IMG/VR virus record: IMGVR_UViG_3300027492_000003
Span: 1-43,243 of that record
Source of the DNA: a virus
Length of the DNA: 43,243 nt
Strand: one strand, 5' to 3'
The notes under the pieces were generated by a model, which worked only from the letters and a program-made list of their open reading frames with translations, had not been told where the DNA came from and ran no database searches. The stretch's first letter is position 1. Each line of letters begins with the position of its first letter. Below, in pieces: positions 1 through 7,187 of this stretch. The translations under genes were made by a program, and so were the position numbers.

Positions 1-252
1 CCCCACCTGGCGACTTGTACAGCCCGCACTTGCCAACCCAAGAATCCCTGGGTCACTTGTCCGAAATATTTGACGGCTCGGCATTTGAGGAATCGTAGGG
101 CACTTGCCGCTAGCGTGGAAATTGCAACCTTGAAGGAAAATCCACCGAAAATATTTTTTTATTTTCACGCTTTTCTACTTCCACTAGCCGTCCGATAGGT
201 TATAATTCACGCACGCACTCCCGTGGTGGGGGTGCAACCTAGAGGTGACACG
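1..252. other. Left-end non-coding control region
   Basis: No convincing gene lies here. The stretch contains copies of a CACTTG-type motif at 26-34 and 100-108 (both GCACTTGCC), at 53-62 (TCACTTGTCC) and a variant (GACTTG) at 12-17. A very AT-rich run follows at 147-170, then a TATAAT hexamer at 201-206. The extreme right end of the window ends with the same CACTTG motif (43235-43240). The gene to the right is transcribed rightwards and the gene at the far right end leftwards, so the two ends would make one divergent promoter/operator region if the genome is circular or circularly permuted. That topology is inference. Confidence 0.55.
201..206 (+). promoter_or_regulatory. Candidate -10 element for the left-end operon
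   Basis: A perfect TATAAT lies 47 bases before the chosen start of the first rightward gene, just after a strongly AT-rich tract. The -35 position 17 bases upstream (CTTCCA, 178-183) matches TTGACA at only three of six bases, so activity would need the AT-rich upstream element or an activator. The same nine bases (GGTTATAAT) recur at 43114-43122. Confidence 0.35.
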
Positions 253-477
253 ATGACGACATATGCGTACGCCCGTTGCGGGTGTGGGAAGTTGACTAAG
301 AAGCGCTATAGCACGGAGCGCGGCGCGGGGGTGGGCCTGTATCACTTGAAGCGCAAGGCGCTAGCGTGCTGTGGCCGGTTGCAGGAATCCGGGACGCACT
401 CCGGGTACACATACGGGGTAGACGCGGCGCGGGCACTAATCGCAGTAGCGCGTGCGCTAGCGGGGGTGCGCTCATGA
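253..477 (+). CDS. Small cysteine-containing protein of unknown function
   Basis: Codes for 74 residues. I chose the ATG at 253 because AGAGGTG at 241-247 is a good ribosome-binding site 5 bases away; an in-frame GTG at 223 has no such site. The protein is basic and has a CGCG pair near residue 9 and a CC pair near residue 39, which could bind a metal. No family is recognised. Its stop codon overlaps the start of the next gene as ATGA, so the two are probably translationally coupled. Like the next gene it is rich in the tetranucleotide CTAG and in Leu CTA codons. Confidence 0.6.
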   Translation: MTTYAYARCGCGKLTKKRYSTERGAGVGLYHLKRKALACCGRLQESGTHSGYTYGVDAARALIAVARALAGVRS

Positions 478-1307
478 GCCGGGCCTACAGGCTAATGCTG
501 CAAGGGGAGCTAGTGACCCTACCCTACGGCCGGGAGCGCTACGCTACTAAGCGCGATGCGCTAGACGCGCTAGGGGAGGAATTGGACGCGCTACAGGCGC
601 TAGACGATGGTGAGCTAGCCGTGGTAAAGGTGTCACGCCCGGACGCGGAAGCGGCCATCGGTCGATTCTCACGCACGGGTAAGATGCCCGGCGCGTCATG
701 GAGCCTAAGCGCTTTTGAGTGTGGTGTGGGCGGGGTGCTTTCCAAGGTACCCGGTAGTGTATGTGCGAAATGCTACGCGCAACGCGGCGCGTATGCATGG
801 GGTAGCACCAAAAAAGCCATGGCACGGCGCAAGGCGACAATTCCCACCCATGCGTTCCAAATTGATGACCCGGCGTGGTGTGAATGGATCGACAATTTCG
901 CAGACGCGCTTGAAGGGGAAGCACACTTCCGATGGTTTGATAGTGGCGATCTCCCCGGGGTAGACTTTGCGCTAGCGGTGTGCGAGGTTGCGAAACTCAC
1001 ACCCGGCACCGCGCATTGGCTCCCCACAAAAGAGCGCGCTACGGTGTCGGAATTGGTGAAGCGCCGGGGTGCAATTCCCCCCAATTTGACTATCCGGGTG
1101 TCGGCCTATATGCGTGGGGAATCGCACGCGCTAGGGCACTTGGAAAAGCACGGGATCGTAGCGTCTACTGTATCGGCCCCTAGCCCGGATTCGTTCGAAT
1201 GCGAGGCCGATAAGCGGGAGGGACAATGTGGGCCTTGCCGCGCTTGTTGGAAGTCTAGCATCCGCACCGTCAACTACCCCGGCCGGTGGGGAGCCGACAA
1301 GGTATGA
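474..1307 (+). CDS. GP88-family phage protein with cysteine clusters
   Basis: Codes for 277 residues starting at the ATG that overlaps the previous stop (ATGA); a start further upstream would overlap that gene heavily. The sequence resembles the actinophage 'gene product 88' family: a C-x-x-C-Y motif at residues 97-101, a conserved FRWFDSGDLPG stretch at 152-162, and a C-terminal C-x-x-C-x-x-C at 252-258 with another Cys at 243. Six cysteines in two clusters suggest a zinc or Fe-S site. The biochemical role of the family is not established to my knowledge. Family membership is recalled from motif similarity, not from a search. The gene is overrich in CTAG, and the next gene also overlaps it as ATGA. 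Confidence 0.7.
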   Translation: MSRAYRLMLQGELVTLPYGRERYATKRDALDALGEELDALQALDDGELAVVKVSRPDAEAAIGRFSRTGKMPGASWSLSAFECGVGGVLSKVPGSVCAKCYAQRGAYAWGSTKKAMARRKATIPTHAFQIDDPAWCEWIDNFADALEGEAHFRWFDSGDLPGVDFALAVCEVAKLTPGTAHWLPTKERATVSELVKRRGAIPPNLTIRVSAYMRGESHALGHLEKHGIVASTVSAPSPDSFECEADKREGQCGPCRACWKSSIRTVNYPGRWGADKV

Positions 1308-1390
1308 CCGGGTACGCTATCGGCCTAGCGGCCTACGCGCTCGTAATCTACGCGGCAGTAGTCGCGCTACGCGCTAAAGGGAAAGAGTAA
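1304..1390 (+). CDS. Tiny single-pass membrane protein (28 aa)
   Basis: The ATG overlaps the stop of the GP88-like gene as ATGA and the frame runs to TAA at 1388-1390. The peptide is a 22-residue hydrophobic stretch (MTGYAIGLAAYALVIYAAVV begins it) followed by a basic end (ALRAKGKE). This is the layout of a one-span membrane micro-protein. The start overlap, the shared CTA/GCG codon style and the clear hydrophobic segment favour a real gene, but at this length chance cannot be excluded. Confidence 0.5.
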   Translation: MTGYAIGLAAYALVIYAAVVALRAKGKE

Positions 1391-1653
1391 CGCACGCGGC
1401 AACCGGGGCGGGGCGCTCGAGCGGGCGCTCCCCCCTGGCCCCTAGGCCGGTTTCGAAAACCGATCCGGACTTTGGGGCCGTCAGTCTTCGTCATTCGTAA
1501 TATAGCCCCCCACCCGCTCTCTCGCGCACACATCCCCCTACCGGTTTAGCAAACGGTTCGCTGAAAAAAGGTGTATGTATCTAAAAATTAGGCCCGTATA
1601 GATAATTTTGATATAAAGTAAAAAGTTTTGCGGTAAAAAGGGACATCCTAACT
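1391..1653. other. Intergenic region with hairpins, between the GP88 cluster and the next unit
   Basis: No gene is supported. The first half is GC-rich and has a direct repeat GGGCGCTC (about 1415-1434), a perfect 6-bp hairpin CGGTTT/AAACCG at 1448-1462, and a bulged hairpin around 1540-1556 followed by six A residues. The second half (1561-1640) is strongly AT-rich and could hold a promoter for the following genes, but no convincing -35/-10 pair is present. The switch from GC-rich CTAG-dense sequence to a different base style near 1560 suggests a module boundary. Confidence 0.4.
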
Positions 1654-1767
1654 ATGGCACGACTAGGTCAAATGGCGTTTCAGGTGGTGTTTTTGGCGAT
1701 TGCGGGGTTATTTGTGTTATGTTTTGTGTTTGGGTTGCCATTTTTGTGGTATGGGAGGGGTAAATGA
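1654..1767 (+). CDS. Small membrane protein (37 aa)
   Basis: The ATG at 1654 opens a 37-residue frame: a short basic start, a strongly hydrophobic segment of about 25 residues (residues 8-33) and a basic tail ending in RGK. The stop TGA overlaps the next start as ATGA at 1764-1767, as elsewhere in this genome. A weak AAGGGA site lies about 9 bases upstream. It could be a small inner-membrane or lysis-modulating protein; no family is recognised. Confidence 0.5.
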   Translation: MARLGQMAFQVVFLAIAGLFVLCFVFGLPFLWYGRGK

Positions 1768-2261
1768 GCGAGTTACCGACATGGGGAAGGCCGAAGGGGA
1801 GCAGTATTTTGGCTCCGTTGTTGCGGATTTTGAGTCAGGACAGGAACGAGCATGGTGAGGGCCGGTTAGCGGAGTTGATTGCGCAGACGATTGTGGAGCG
1901 TGCGATTAGGGGAGATGACATTTCGGGGTTGCTGAAGCTGGTGGAGCGGATCGACGGAGCGGTGATTAAGCGGATGGAGCATTCCATCCAGGCTGACCGG
2001 ACGATTGTGGTACACCCTGGTGAGTACAAAGTGATCCCAGAGCTTCCTGGTGGGCCTGTAATCGCGCTGGAGACGGCTGCGGAGTTTGCTGCGTCCTTCA
2101 ATCAGGAAGAGCGTGTAGCGCTTGTAATGCAGCCGAGCGTGGATGTGCTAATGCCGAGCTTCGAGGTGGAGCCTGAGGCGACGGCGGAGAAGACGGCCAA
2201 GGCTGGGATGGTGGTGAACCACCCTGAGCATGGGGTGCTGGATGCTGCGTCTTTGGACTAA
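1764..2261 (+). CDS. Putative small terminase subunit-like protein
   Basis: Codes for 165 residues. The segment around residues 35-70 (ERAIRGDDISGLLKLVERIDG) resembles the helical region of phage proteins annotated as small terminase or DUF5681-type, where 'gd..Al..ll.RidGkv' follows a DNA-binding start. The C-terminal half is acidic and low in recognisable motifs. If correct, it would recognise the packaging site and work with the ATPase encoded at 7184, an unusual 4.9 kb away with host-interaction genes in between. The assignment is an inference from weak similarity. It is coupled to the upstream membrane micro-gene and followed directly by a terminator-like hairpin. Confidence 0.4.
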   Translation: MSELPTWGRPKGSSILAPLLRILSQDRNEHGEGRLAELIAQTIVERAIRGDDISGLLKLVERIDGAVIKRMEHSIQADRTIVVHPGEYKVIPELPGGPVIALETAAEFAASFNQEERVALVMQPSVDVLMPSFEVEPEATAEKTAKAGMVVNHPEHGVLDAASLD

Positions 2262-2262
2262 G

Positions 2263-2294
2263 TGGGAGGTCTACTTCCCAATTTGCTTTTTTTT
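2263..2294 (+). terminator. Rho-independent terminator-like hairpin
   Basis: TGGGAGGT (2263-2270) pairs with ACTTCCCA (2273-2280) over eight positions with one G-U pair, and a run of eight T residues follows at 2287-2294 after a 6-base spacer. It begins one base after the stop codon of the preceding gene. The spacer makes it less than ideal, but the position supports termination there. Confidence 0.55.
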
Positions 2295-2525
2295 CTGATT
2301 TTGCCTCTTGACAAGACTTGACAAGTGGTGCAGTTTACGGGGGTTCTTTTTTTGAGGGGTTTTTTCTTCTTTTTTCAGTTTAGCTTTGGCTGTCCGCTGG
2401 TGATGCGAGTGACGAGACAAGCAAGTGAGACGAGGATGATGGCTGACAAGGAAGACGAACAAGCCGGACTTGAATAGAGTAAGGGCCGGAGTGACAAAGA
2501 AGCAAAAAGCGAGCTACAAAACAAA
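2295..2525. other. Intergenic leader with T-rich tract and tandem palindromes
   Basis: No firm gene. It contains two tandem CTTGACAAG palindromes (2307-2325), a 40-base pyrimidine-rich tract (about 2341-2382) and a possible 24-residue reading frame at 2403-2477 that I consider too weak to call. It is the natural place for a regulatory leader of the large rightward structural operon. Confidence 0.4.
2307..2326. promoter_or_regulatory. Tandem CTTGACAAG palindromes, candidate operator
   Basis: CTTG-A-CAAG occurs at 2307-2315 and again at 2317-2325. Each copy is an inverted repeat and the two are offset by exactly 10 bases, one helical turn, so two protein dimers could bind the same DNA face. 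Both copies contain a TTGACA -35 hexamer (2308-2313, 2318-2323), but no good -10 follows at 16-18 bases. Possible binder: the leftward HTH protein or a host regulator (inference). Confidence 0.45.
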
Positions 2526-3131
2526 ATGAGCAAGTTAATCCTGCCGAGTCCGGTCATCCTCGCAAGTGAATCGTTTGATGTGGACACGAGCGGTATTGGG
2601 CCTGCTGGAGCCACAGCCAACGGCGCTGCAACAATTTCGCCGTTGCGGTTTTTGATTCCGGCTTATGCCACGACGAAGGATTCGTCCATCGACATTGAGT
2701 TGGCGGTTACGTCTGCGGCTCTTGCTGGCAACTACACTTTGACACCGCAATTGGTGTTTACTGATCCTGATGGCGTAACCAATGCAACTAACTATGTGTT
2801 TGCGCAAACGCTAACTGTTGACCCGACTAACGCGCAAATTATTAATTTTAAGATTAAAATGTTTTTTGCTAAAGGCGCGTCTGGCGCTCCTACTGAATAC
2901 CGTCCAGTTTTGCATTACCGTGGCGCTACTTGCTCGGTTGACTCGACTTCAACCGCCACCGTTGATACTGGTTCGTACAACACGGGTAACTCGCCGGCTA
3001 TGACGCGCATGGATTATCCTCGAGCGCTTACGGTGCAGCTTATTCGTGCTGGTGCAGGTACATCTCGAATGAACGTCCGGTTCGTGCGAGCGGTCGGATA
3101 CAACCTCAACATGGACAACTGGACGGTCTGA
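2526..3131 (+). CDS. Hypothetical virion-associated beta-rich protein
   Basis: Codes for 201 residues, rich in Thr, Ala, Ser and Asn with alternating hydrophobic residues, typical of phage appendage or decoration proteins. No catalytic motif, signal peptide or membrane segment is visible. It opens a run of structural genes, 18 bases ahead of the esterase-like gene, so a role in the adsorption apparatus is plausible. No family is recognised. The ATG at 2526 is the first methionine of the frame. Confidence 0.6.
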   Translation: MSKLILPSPVILASESFDVDTSGIGPAGATANGAATISPLRFLIPAYATTKDSSIDIELAVTSAALAGNYTLTPQLVFTDPDGVTNATNYVFAQTLTVDPTNAQIINFKIKMFFAKGASGAPTEYRPVLHYRGATCSVDSTSTATVDTGSYNTGNSPAMTRMDYPRALTVQLIRAGAGTSRMNVRFVRAVGYNLNMDNWTV

Positions 3132-3149
3132 GCCTTTAGGTAACGCACA

Positions 3150-4697
3150 ATGCCCGCATTAACACCGACTACGCAAGACACCTTTTACGGCCCGTCCATC
3201 CACCAGTCCTACGATGTGTACCGTCACCCGGTGCGCGATGTGGGCGGCAATCCTGTGTTGGTTTACCGTCACGGTGGAGGCTGGGCGAGCAACGACAAGC
3301 GGGACATTGGCGTAGATGGCAATGCCTCTAACCGCCTAGCGGATTACCTACTGAAGCGGACGCTGCCGACTGACACGCACTTTGACATTATCAGCGTGGA
3401 AAGCCGTCAGTTTAGTTTTAGCTCAAGCGGTGCTGCGTTTGGTTACGCACAACCGAACGATGCACCGGCATTCTTCCCCGAAGCTTGGGACGACCTCAAG
3501 TTAGCTCTTGTGCATATCAAGCAGAACGCCACGACTTTGGGTATCGACCCGAAAAAGATGGTGCTGTTTGGTAACAGCGCGGGCGCAACTACCTTGTGGT
3601 GGTCGCAGTTGACTGCGCCCTTGGTTGTGGATGGCGTGGACAGCCGTGCCCTAGCGATGATCTTTGAGAAGCCGCTGGTCGATTTCCGTCGCGATGGCGC
3701 AGGTACGGAAACCTACAACAGCGCTACCGACAACTTCTACGACTATGTGTTTGGCACGGTCGCGGGTGTTAATGCGTACCCTGGCACGCAATTGTCTACC
3801 GCCACGCGCAACGCAGCTAGCATTGCCTGGTATTACGAAACAAACCAGTTGCAGTATGCAATCCCCACGCTGATTATGGCTGGCCCGCAGCGTACGTTTA
3901 CGGCTGGAGGTACTATTGGCGGCACAGCTACATTAGCTACCTTAACTGGTTTCTTTAGCGGCTGGGTCAACAACTTTGATCGTTTAGAAATCGTTGGCTC
4001 GCCTACAGCGTTTACAGGCGCAACCGGTATGTCGCCTGCGGCGTTGTACAAGGGCTACATGCAAGTTGCTCCAACTAATGGAATCTACACCGTGGCTAGC
4101 GGTGCAACAGCTAACGCACGGACTATTTCGCCTGCCTGTGGCGCGCCTGCTATTACGGCTACAGGTTCAACCGTAAGCAAAGACGGTATGCAAATTACCA
4201 ATGTCGCGTTTGGCAGCTATGTCCACCAAGACGGTGACATGTTGTGGATCCACGGTGAAAGCGCTGCGGGAACTGCGGTTTTGAGTCAAAGCGGTGCTGG
4301 CGCGTACCGCGTTATGGGCAAGTCGGCAACAATTGCTAACACGATTGAACTTGACCGCTCGTGCCGTACTTCTAGCACAACTAGTGGCACGGTAGACGCA
4401 ACGTTGTACCCGCGCAACTTCTCTGTTGGCGCAACTGCGTCGTTCAGCAAGATTCCTGGCAAGCCTTATGTCGATCCGCACGACCCGCAACAGTACGCCA
4501 GCATGCAGTCGCTGAACGCGCAGAACCAAGACACCTCGTTGCTGTCGTTCCTGCCGTACTTCCAGTACGACGGCGATGCGGCTGCACCGTTTGTGGACTA
4601 CCGCCACTCTGCGATGCTGTACGCCTTTGCCGCAGGCGCGGTGAAGGGCCGTCCGACCGCCCTCAGTAGCACCCTGGTTGGGAGTCAAGTAGGCTAA
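3150..4697 (+). CDS. Virion alpha/beta-hydrolase (esterase/deacetylase-like tail protein)
   Basis: Codes for 515 residues. Residues 41-45 are HGGGW, the oxyanion-hole motif of the hormone-sensitive-lipase type of alpha/beta hydrolases, and residues 141-145 are GNSAG, the nucleophile elbow with Ser143. A late His in DPHD or YRHS may complete the triad. A beta-rich Ser/Thr/Ala stretch (about residues 270-430) separates the nucleophile from the C-terminal part, like an inserted appendage domain. Lying in a block of fibre-like genes, it probably de-esterifies host surface polysaccharide, O-antigen or capsule during adsorption. Substrate and attachment to the virion are inference. The stop overlaps the next start (TAATG). 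Confidence 0.75.
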   Translation: MPALTPTTQDTFYGPSIHQSYDVYRHPVRDVGGNPVLVYRHGGGWASNDKRDIGVDGNASNRLADYLLKRTLPTDTHFDIISVESRQFSFSSSGAAFGYAQPNDAPAFFPEAWDDLKLALVHIKQNATTLGIDPKKMVLFGNSAGATTLWWSQLTAPLVVDGVDSRALAMIFEKPLVDFRRDGAGTETYNSATDNFYDYVFGTVAGVNAYPGTQLSTATRNAASIAWYYETNQLQYAIPTLIMAGPQRTFTAGGTIGGTATLATLTGFFSGWVNNFDRLEIVGSPTAFTGATGMSPAALYKGYMQVAPTNGIYTVASGATANARTISPACGAPAITATGSTVSKDGMQITNVAFGSYVHQDGDMLWIHGESAAGTAVLSQSGAGAYRVMGKSATIANTIELDRSCRTSSTTSGTVDATLYPRNFSVGATASFSKIPGKPYVDPHDPQQYASMQSLNAQNQDTSLLSFLPYFQYDGDAAAPFVDYRHSAMLYAFAAGAVKGRPTALSSTLVGSQVG

Positions 4698-5935
4698 TGG
4701 CTGACAAAATCCCGCTAAAGCTGTCTACCGGCCCAAACGAGATCCAAGAGTTTGCGGCAGGAGGTACGCCTGACACCGTACCGATTGCCAATTTGCCGAC
4801 TACAATTGTTTACACCGGCGACGCGCAGACTTTGTCTGCAAAATTGCTGGATGCAACAAATAAAATCAGTACCACGCTTTTAGACGGCACAGGTGCTGCG
4901 CCTGTATTGTCTGCTGTTAAAAATAGTACACCTACTACGAGTAACTACAGTTGTCCAGAACTAGTTACTTCTGTTCCTCTTAATGGTGCTACTGTTCAAG
5001 TAAAAAGCAGCGCTACAAATTCTGATTTGTGGTTGCAGCCAAAAGGTGGCGGCATTGTAAGAACAACAAATGGTGAAATTGTTGGCACAATTGGCTCGCA
5101 AACGCTGACCAACAAAACGCTAACTCAGCCGGTTATTAGCGATTTTACAAATGCGGTACACAGTCATTTAAGCGCTGCTAGTGGTGGTACAATTGATGCC
5201 GCAGCAGTTGCAAGCGGTTCGTTTAGCCAAGATCGTATTGCTGATGTCGGCAATCGTAGTGGCAGCTATGCGTTTGGTCGCGGTAATTCGGTTTTAATTG
5301 ACGGTACGGTGGCTGCTGGCAGCGGTGGAACAAGTCGTTGGGCAGAGCGCTCGCGTGTAGCGCAAGTACAAACAGCAAACTACACCGTATCTACTGGTGC
5401 AGCCACGGCAACTTATGCGGACTGCACTAATTTAAGCATTATTTGTAGTGCAACATCAGGGTTTTCGTTTAATACAACGCCTGATTGCATTGTAGACAAT
5501 ACTGGCGGTGGCCTTGGCCTTAGCTCGGCATTGCGTCAAGGTAAAACAATTCGGTTAACACTAAATGGGTCGTTGACTGCATCTGCAACAAAAACTGCTA
5601 ACTTACGGTTTCGGTATAACGCAGGGGTTATGTCTGTATCTTTGCAGGCAGCATCAATTCCTGCAGGTACTTTTCCGTGGGCTGCGGTTGCATATGCTGT
5701 ATTTCATGGCACGCAAGACGGTGTTTCTGCAAATATGCATATTTGGATTGAATCGTTTAAAGTATTTCAAGCGGGCGCAACTATTGACGGCATTGGCGTA
5801 ACTGGCAGCAGTTTTACATCCACAAGCATTACAAATGGCAGCGTTCTGTCGTTTAGTGCGCAAATGCAATACACCATTGGCGCAGTAGGCGACTCTCTGG
5901 CATGTCATAACGCCGTGTGGGAGGTACTTAACTAG
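4697..5935 (+). CDS. Tail fibre/appendage protein
   Basis: Codes for 412 residues. Residues around 135-160 contain a SQTLTNKTLTQPVISDFTNAVHSH-type stretch that recurs in phage tail-fibre and head-fibre proteins. The rest is Thr/Ser/Gly-rich and beta-prone, ending in a compact domain of about 170 residues that may be the receptor-binding head. The gene is markedly AT-richer than its neighbours (38% GC in the line at 4921), a common sign of exchange in receptor-binding genes. It starts at an ATG overlapping the previous stop and ends overlapping the next GTG start. Confidence 0.65.
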   Translation: MADKIPLKLSTGPNEIQEFAAGGTPDTVPIANLPTTIVYTGDAQTLSAKLLDATNKISTTLLDGTGAAPVLSAVKNSTPTTSNYSCPELVTSVPLNGATVQVKSSATNSDLWLQPKGGGIVRTTNGEIVGTIGSQTLTNKTLTQPVISDFTNAVHSHLSAASGGTIDAAAVASGSFSQDRIADVGNRSGSYAFGRGNSVLIDGTVAAGSGGTSRWAERSRVAQVQTANYTVSTGAATATYADCTNLSIICSATSGFSFNTTPDCIVDNTGGGLGLSSALRQGKTIRLTLNGSLTASATKTANLRFRYNAGVMSVSLQAASIPAGTFPWAAVAYAVFHGTQDGVSANMHIWIESFKVFQAGATIDGIGVTGSSFTSTSITNGSVLSFSAQMQYTIGAVGDSLACHNAVWEVLN

Positions 5936-6801
5936 TGCCCGACTTTGTTCGCTTTCAGGTGCGCAAGTCTGACGGCACATTGGCAAACATTACGCCTAAT
6001 GTGAATAGCCGTATCAGCGTGCGCGACCAAGGCGGTACATTGCGCGAAATTGTAAACAGCCCTGATGCTGTGCCGCCAACAGGTGAAGTGCCAGTAGACC
6101 AGCAAGGCGGCACAACGGTTACCGTGCCGTATTGGTGGGTTGGACAAATCAACCCTGTGCCGTTGCCGCAAACACCTGCGGTGACCATTACTTCGCCTGC
6201 TGCACCCGTTACCGTAGACGTGCTTGATACGGTATTGTTGCAAGCCTCTTGCACGCTAAACGGTAGTCCTGCGTCGGCCTCAACCGTTGTGTGGTCAAGC
6301 AATCTTGACGGCCAGTTGGGTGTGGGCGAGTCGGTGTCTACCGATGCGTTGACCGTGGGCGTTCACACGATCACGGCTAGCTTTACCAACGGCACAACCG
6401 CAACTGATACTGAAACGGTAACAGTCGTCAACGCTAGCACGCCGCCGGTTGTCACTATTTTGTCGCCTAGCGACTCAAGTACTTTTGAGTTTGGCGCAGC
6501 AATCACATTTACAGCTACCGCAGTAGACGCTGTAGACGGCAACCTTAGCTCGTCTATTAAGTGGTATCGCAACACAGCGTCAGGCTTGTTGTACGAGGGC
6601 CAGACCTTTGTGTTCAGCAGCTTGCCGCCGGGGCAGCATGAGATTCGCGCAGTATGCAATGACAACGAAGCGCCGCCTAACCAAGGCTCAGACACGGTCA
6701 ACGTGCTAATCAGCAAAAGTACGCCTGGCCTTACACAGTTGGCGTTGCAGGATCAGGTAGTAATTGGGCGACAGTCGTATGGGGGTCAGGTAACGCAATG
6801 A
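5935..6801 (+). CDS. Ig-like domain structural protein
   Basis: Codes for 288 residues from a GTG start at 5935 that overlaps the preceding TAG; GGGAGG at 5919-5924 is a good ribosome-binding site. After a 75-residue N-terminal part come two bacterial Ig-like repeats: one around residues 80-165 (a 'vtitsPa' start and a 'vGvHTItA' strand) and one around 170-265 (vTILSPsds start, 'PPGQHEIRAVCND' strand). Such domains decorate phage capsids and tails and bind carbohydrates weakly. The C-terminus ends in QSYGGQVTQ. Location between the fibre gene and the terminase suggests a host-contact role. Confidence 0.7.
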   Translation: MPDFVRFQVRKSDGTLANITPNVNSRISVRDQGGTLREIVNSPDAVPPTGEVPVDQQGGTTVTVPYWWVGQINPVPLPQTPAVTITSPAAPVTVDVLDTVLLQASCTLNGSPASASTVVWSSNLDGQLGVGESVSTDALTVGVHTITASFTNGTTATDTETVTVVNASTPPVVTILSPSDSSTFEFGAAITFTATAVDAVDGNLSSSIKWYRNTASGLLYEGQTFVFSSLPPGQHEIRAVCNDNEAPPNQGSDTVNVLISKSTPGLTQLALQDQVVIGRQSYGGQVTQ

Positions 6802-7187
6802 TTGTTGCTACACAAAACCAGAACGAAGACATCATTACGCTGGCTCGCGTTGTCAACCCGCAACAAAGCCCCATTTTGCAGGCGGATGTTAACTCGGTGG
6901 CGTTGAAGGTGTACGACTTGTCCACGCAGTCCACCACGGCTGTGTACACCATTGCCTCTATTGCCGTTGGCCTTGTGGTTTTTGACACGCTTCAAACGAC
7001 CTACGGTTGGTCGCAGGACGCAACAGGCTGGAACTTCAAGCACCGCTTAGAAGTTGGCCTAGTTGCAGGCGGGTTGATCGGTGGGCACACCTACCGCCTC
7101 GAGTACAAGCTCCAGTCAACAGGCACACAAGACTGGAACTATCTCTATGTGAACAAGGCGGTCACCATCTTGCCGCAGCTATCGTGA
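6798..7187 (+). CDS. Small beta-rich structural protein
   Basis: Codes for 129 residues, with the ATG overlapping the previous stop (ATGA). The pattern of a short start, a 'V.LKVYDLST...TVYTIASI.VGLVVFDTLQ' core and a C-terminal 'HTYRLEYKLQ.T' strand is typical of small beta-sandwich proteins that sit beside phage fibre or neck genes. It may be a chaperone-like or baseplate-type accessory. No precise family is recognised. Its TGA stop is overlapped by the GTG start of the terminase gene. Confidence 0.5.
   Translation: MIVATQNQNEDIITLARVVNPQQSPILQADVNSVALKVYDLSTQSTTAVYTIASIAVGLVVFDTLQTTYGWSQDATGWNFKHRLEVGLVAGGLIGGHTYRLEYKLQSTGTQDWNYLYVNKAVTILPQLS

Noticed and set aside
2403-2477. A 24-residue reading frame upstream of the structural operon
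   Set aside because: Short, without hydrophobic or cysteine pattern, without a clear ribosome-binding site, and not overlapping a neighbour.
4697-6801. Possible diversity-generating retroelement target in the fibre genes
   Set aside because: No reverse transcriptase gene or template repeat is present anywhere in the window.
7007-7183. N-terminal extension of the large terminase frame
   Set aside because: This part is out-of-frame sequence of the preceding structural gene; the GTG at 7184 overlaps its stop exactly and gives the normal terminase N-terminus.
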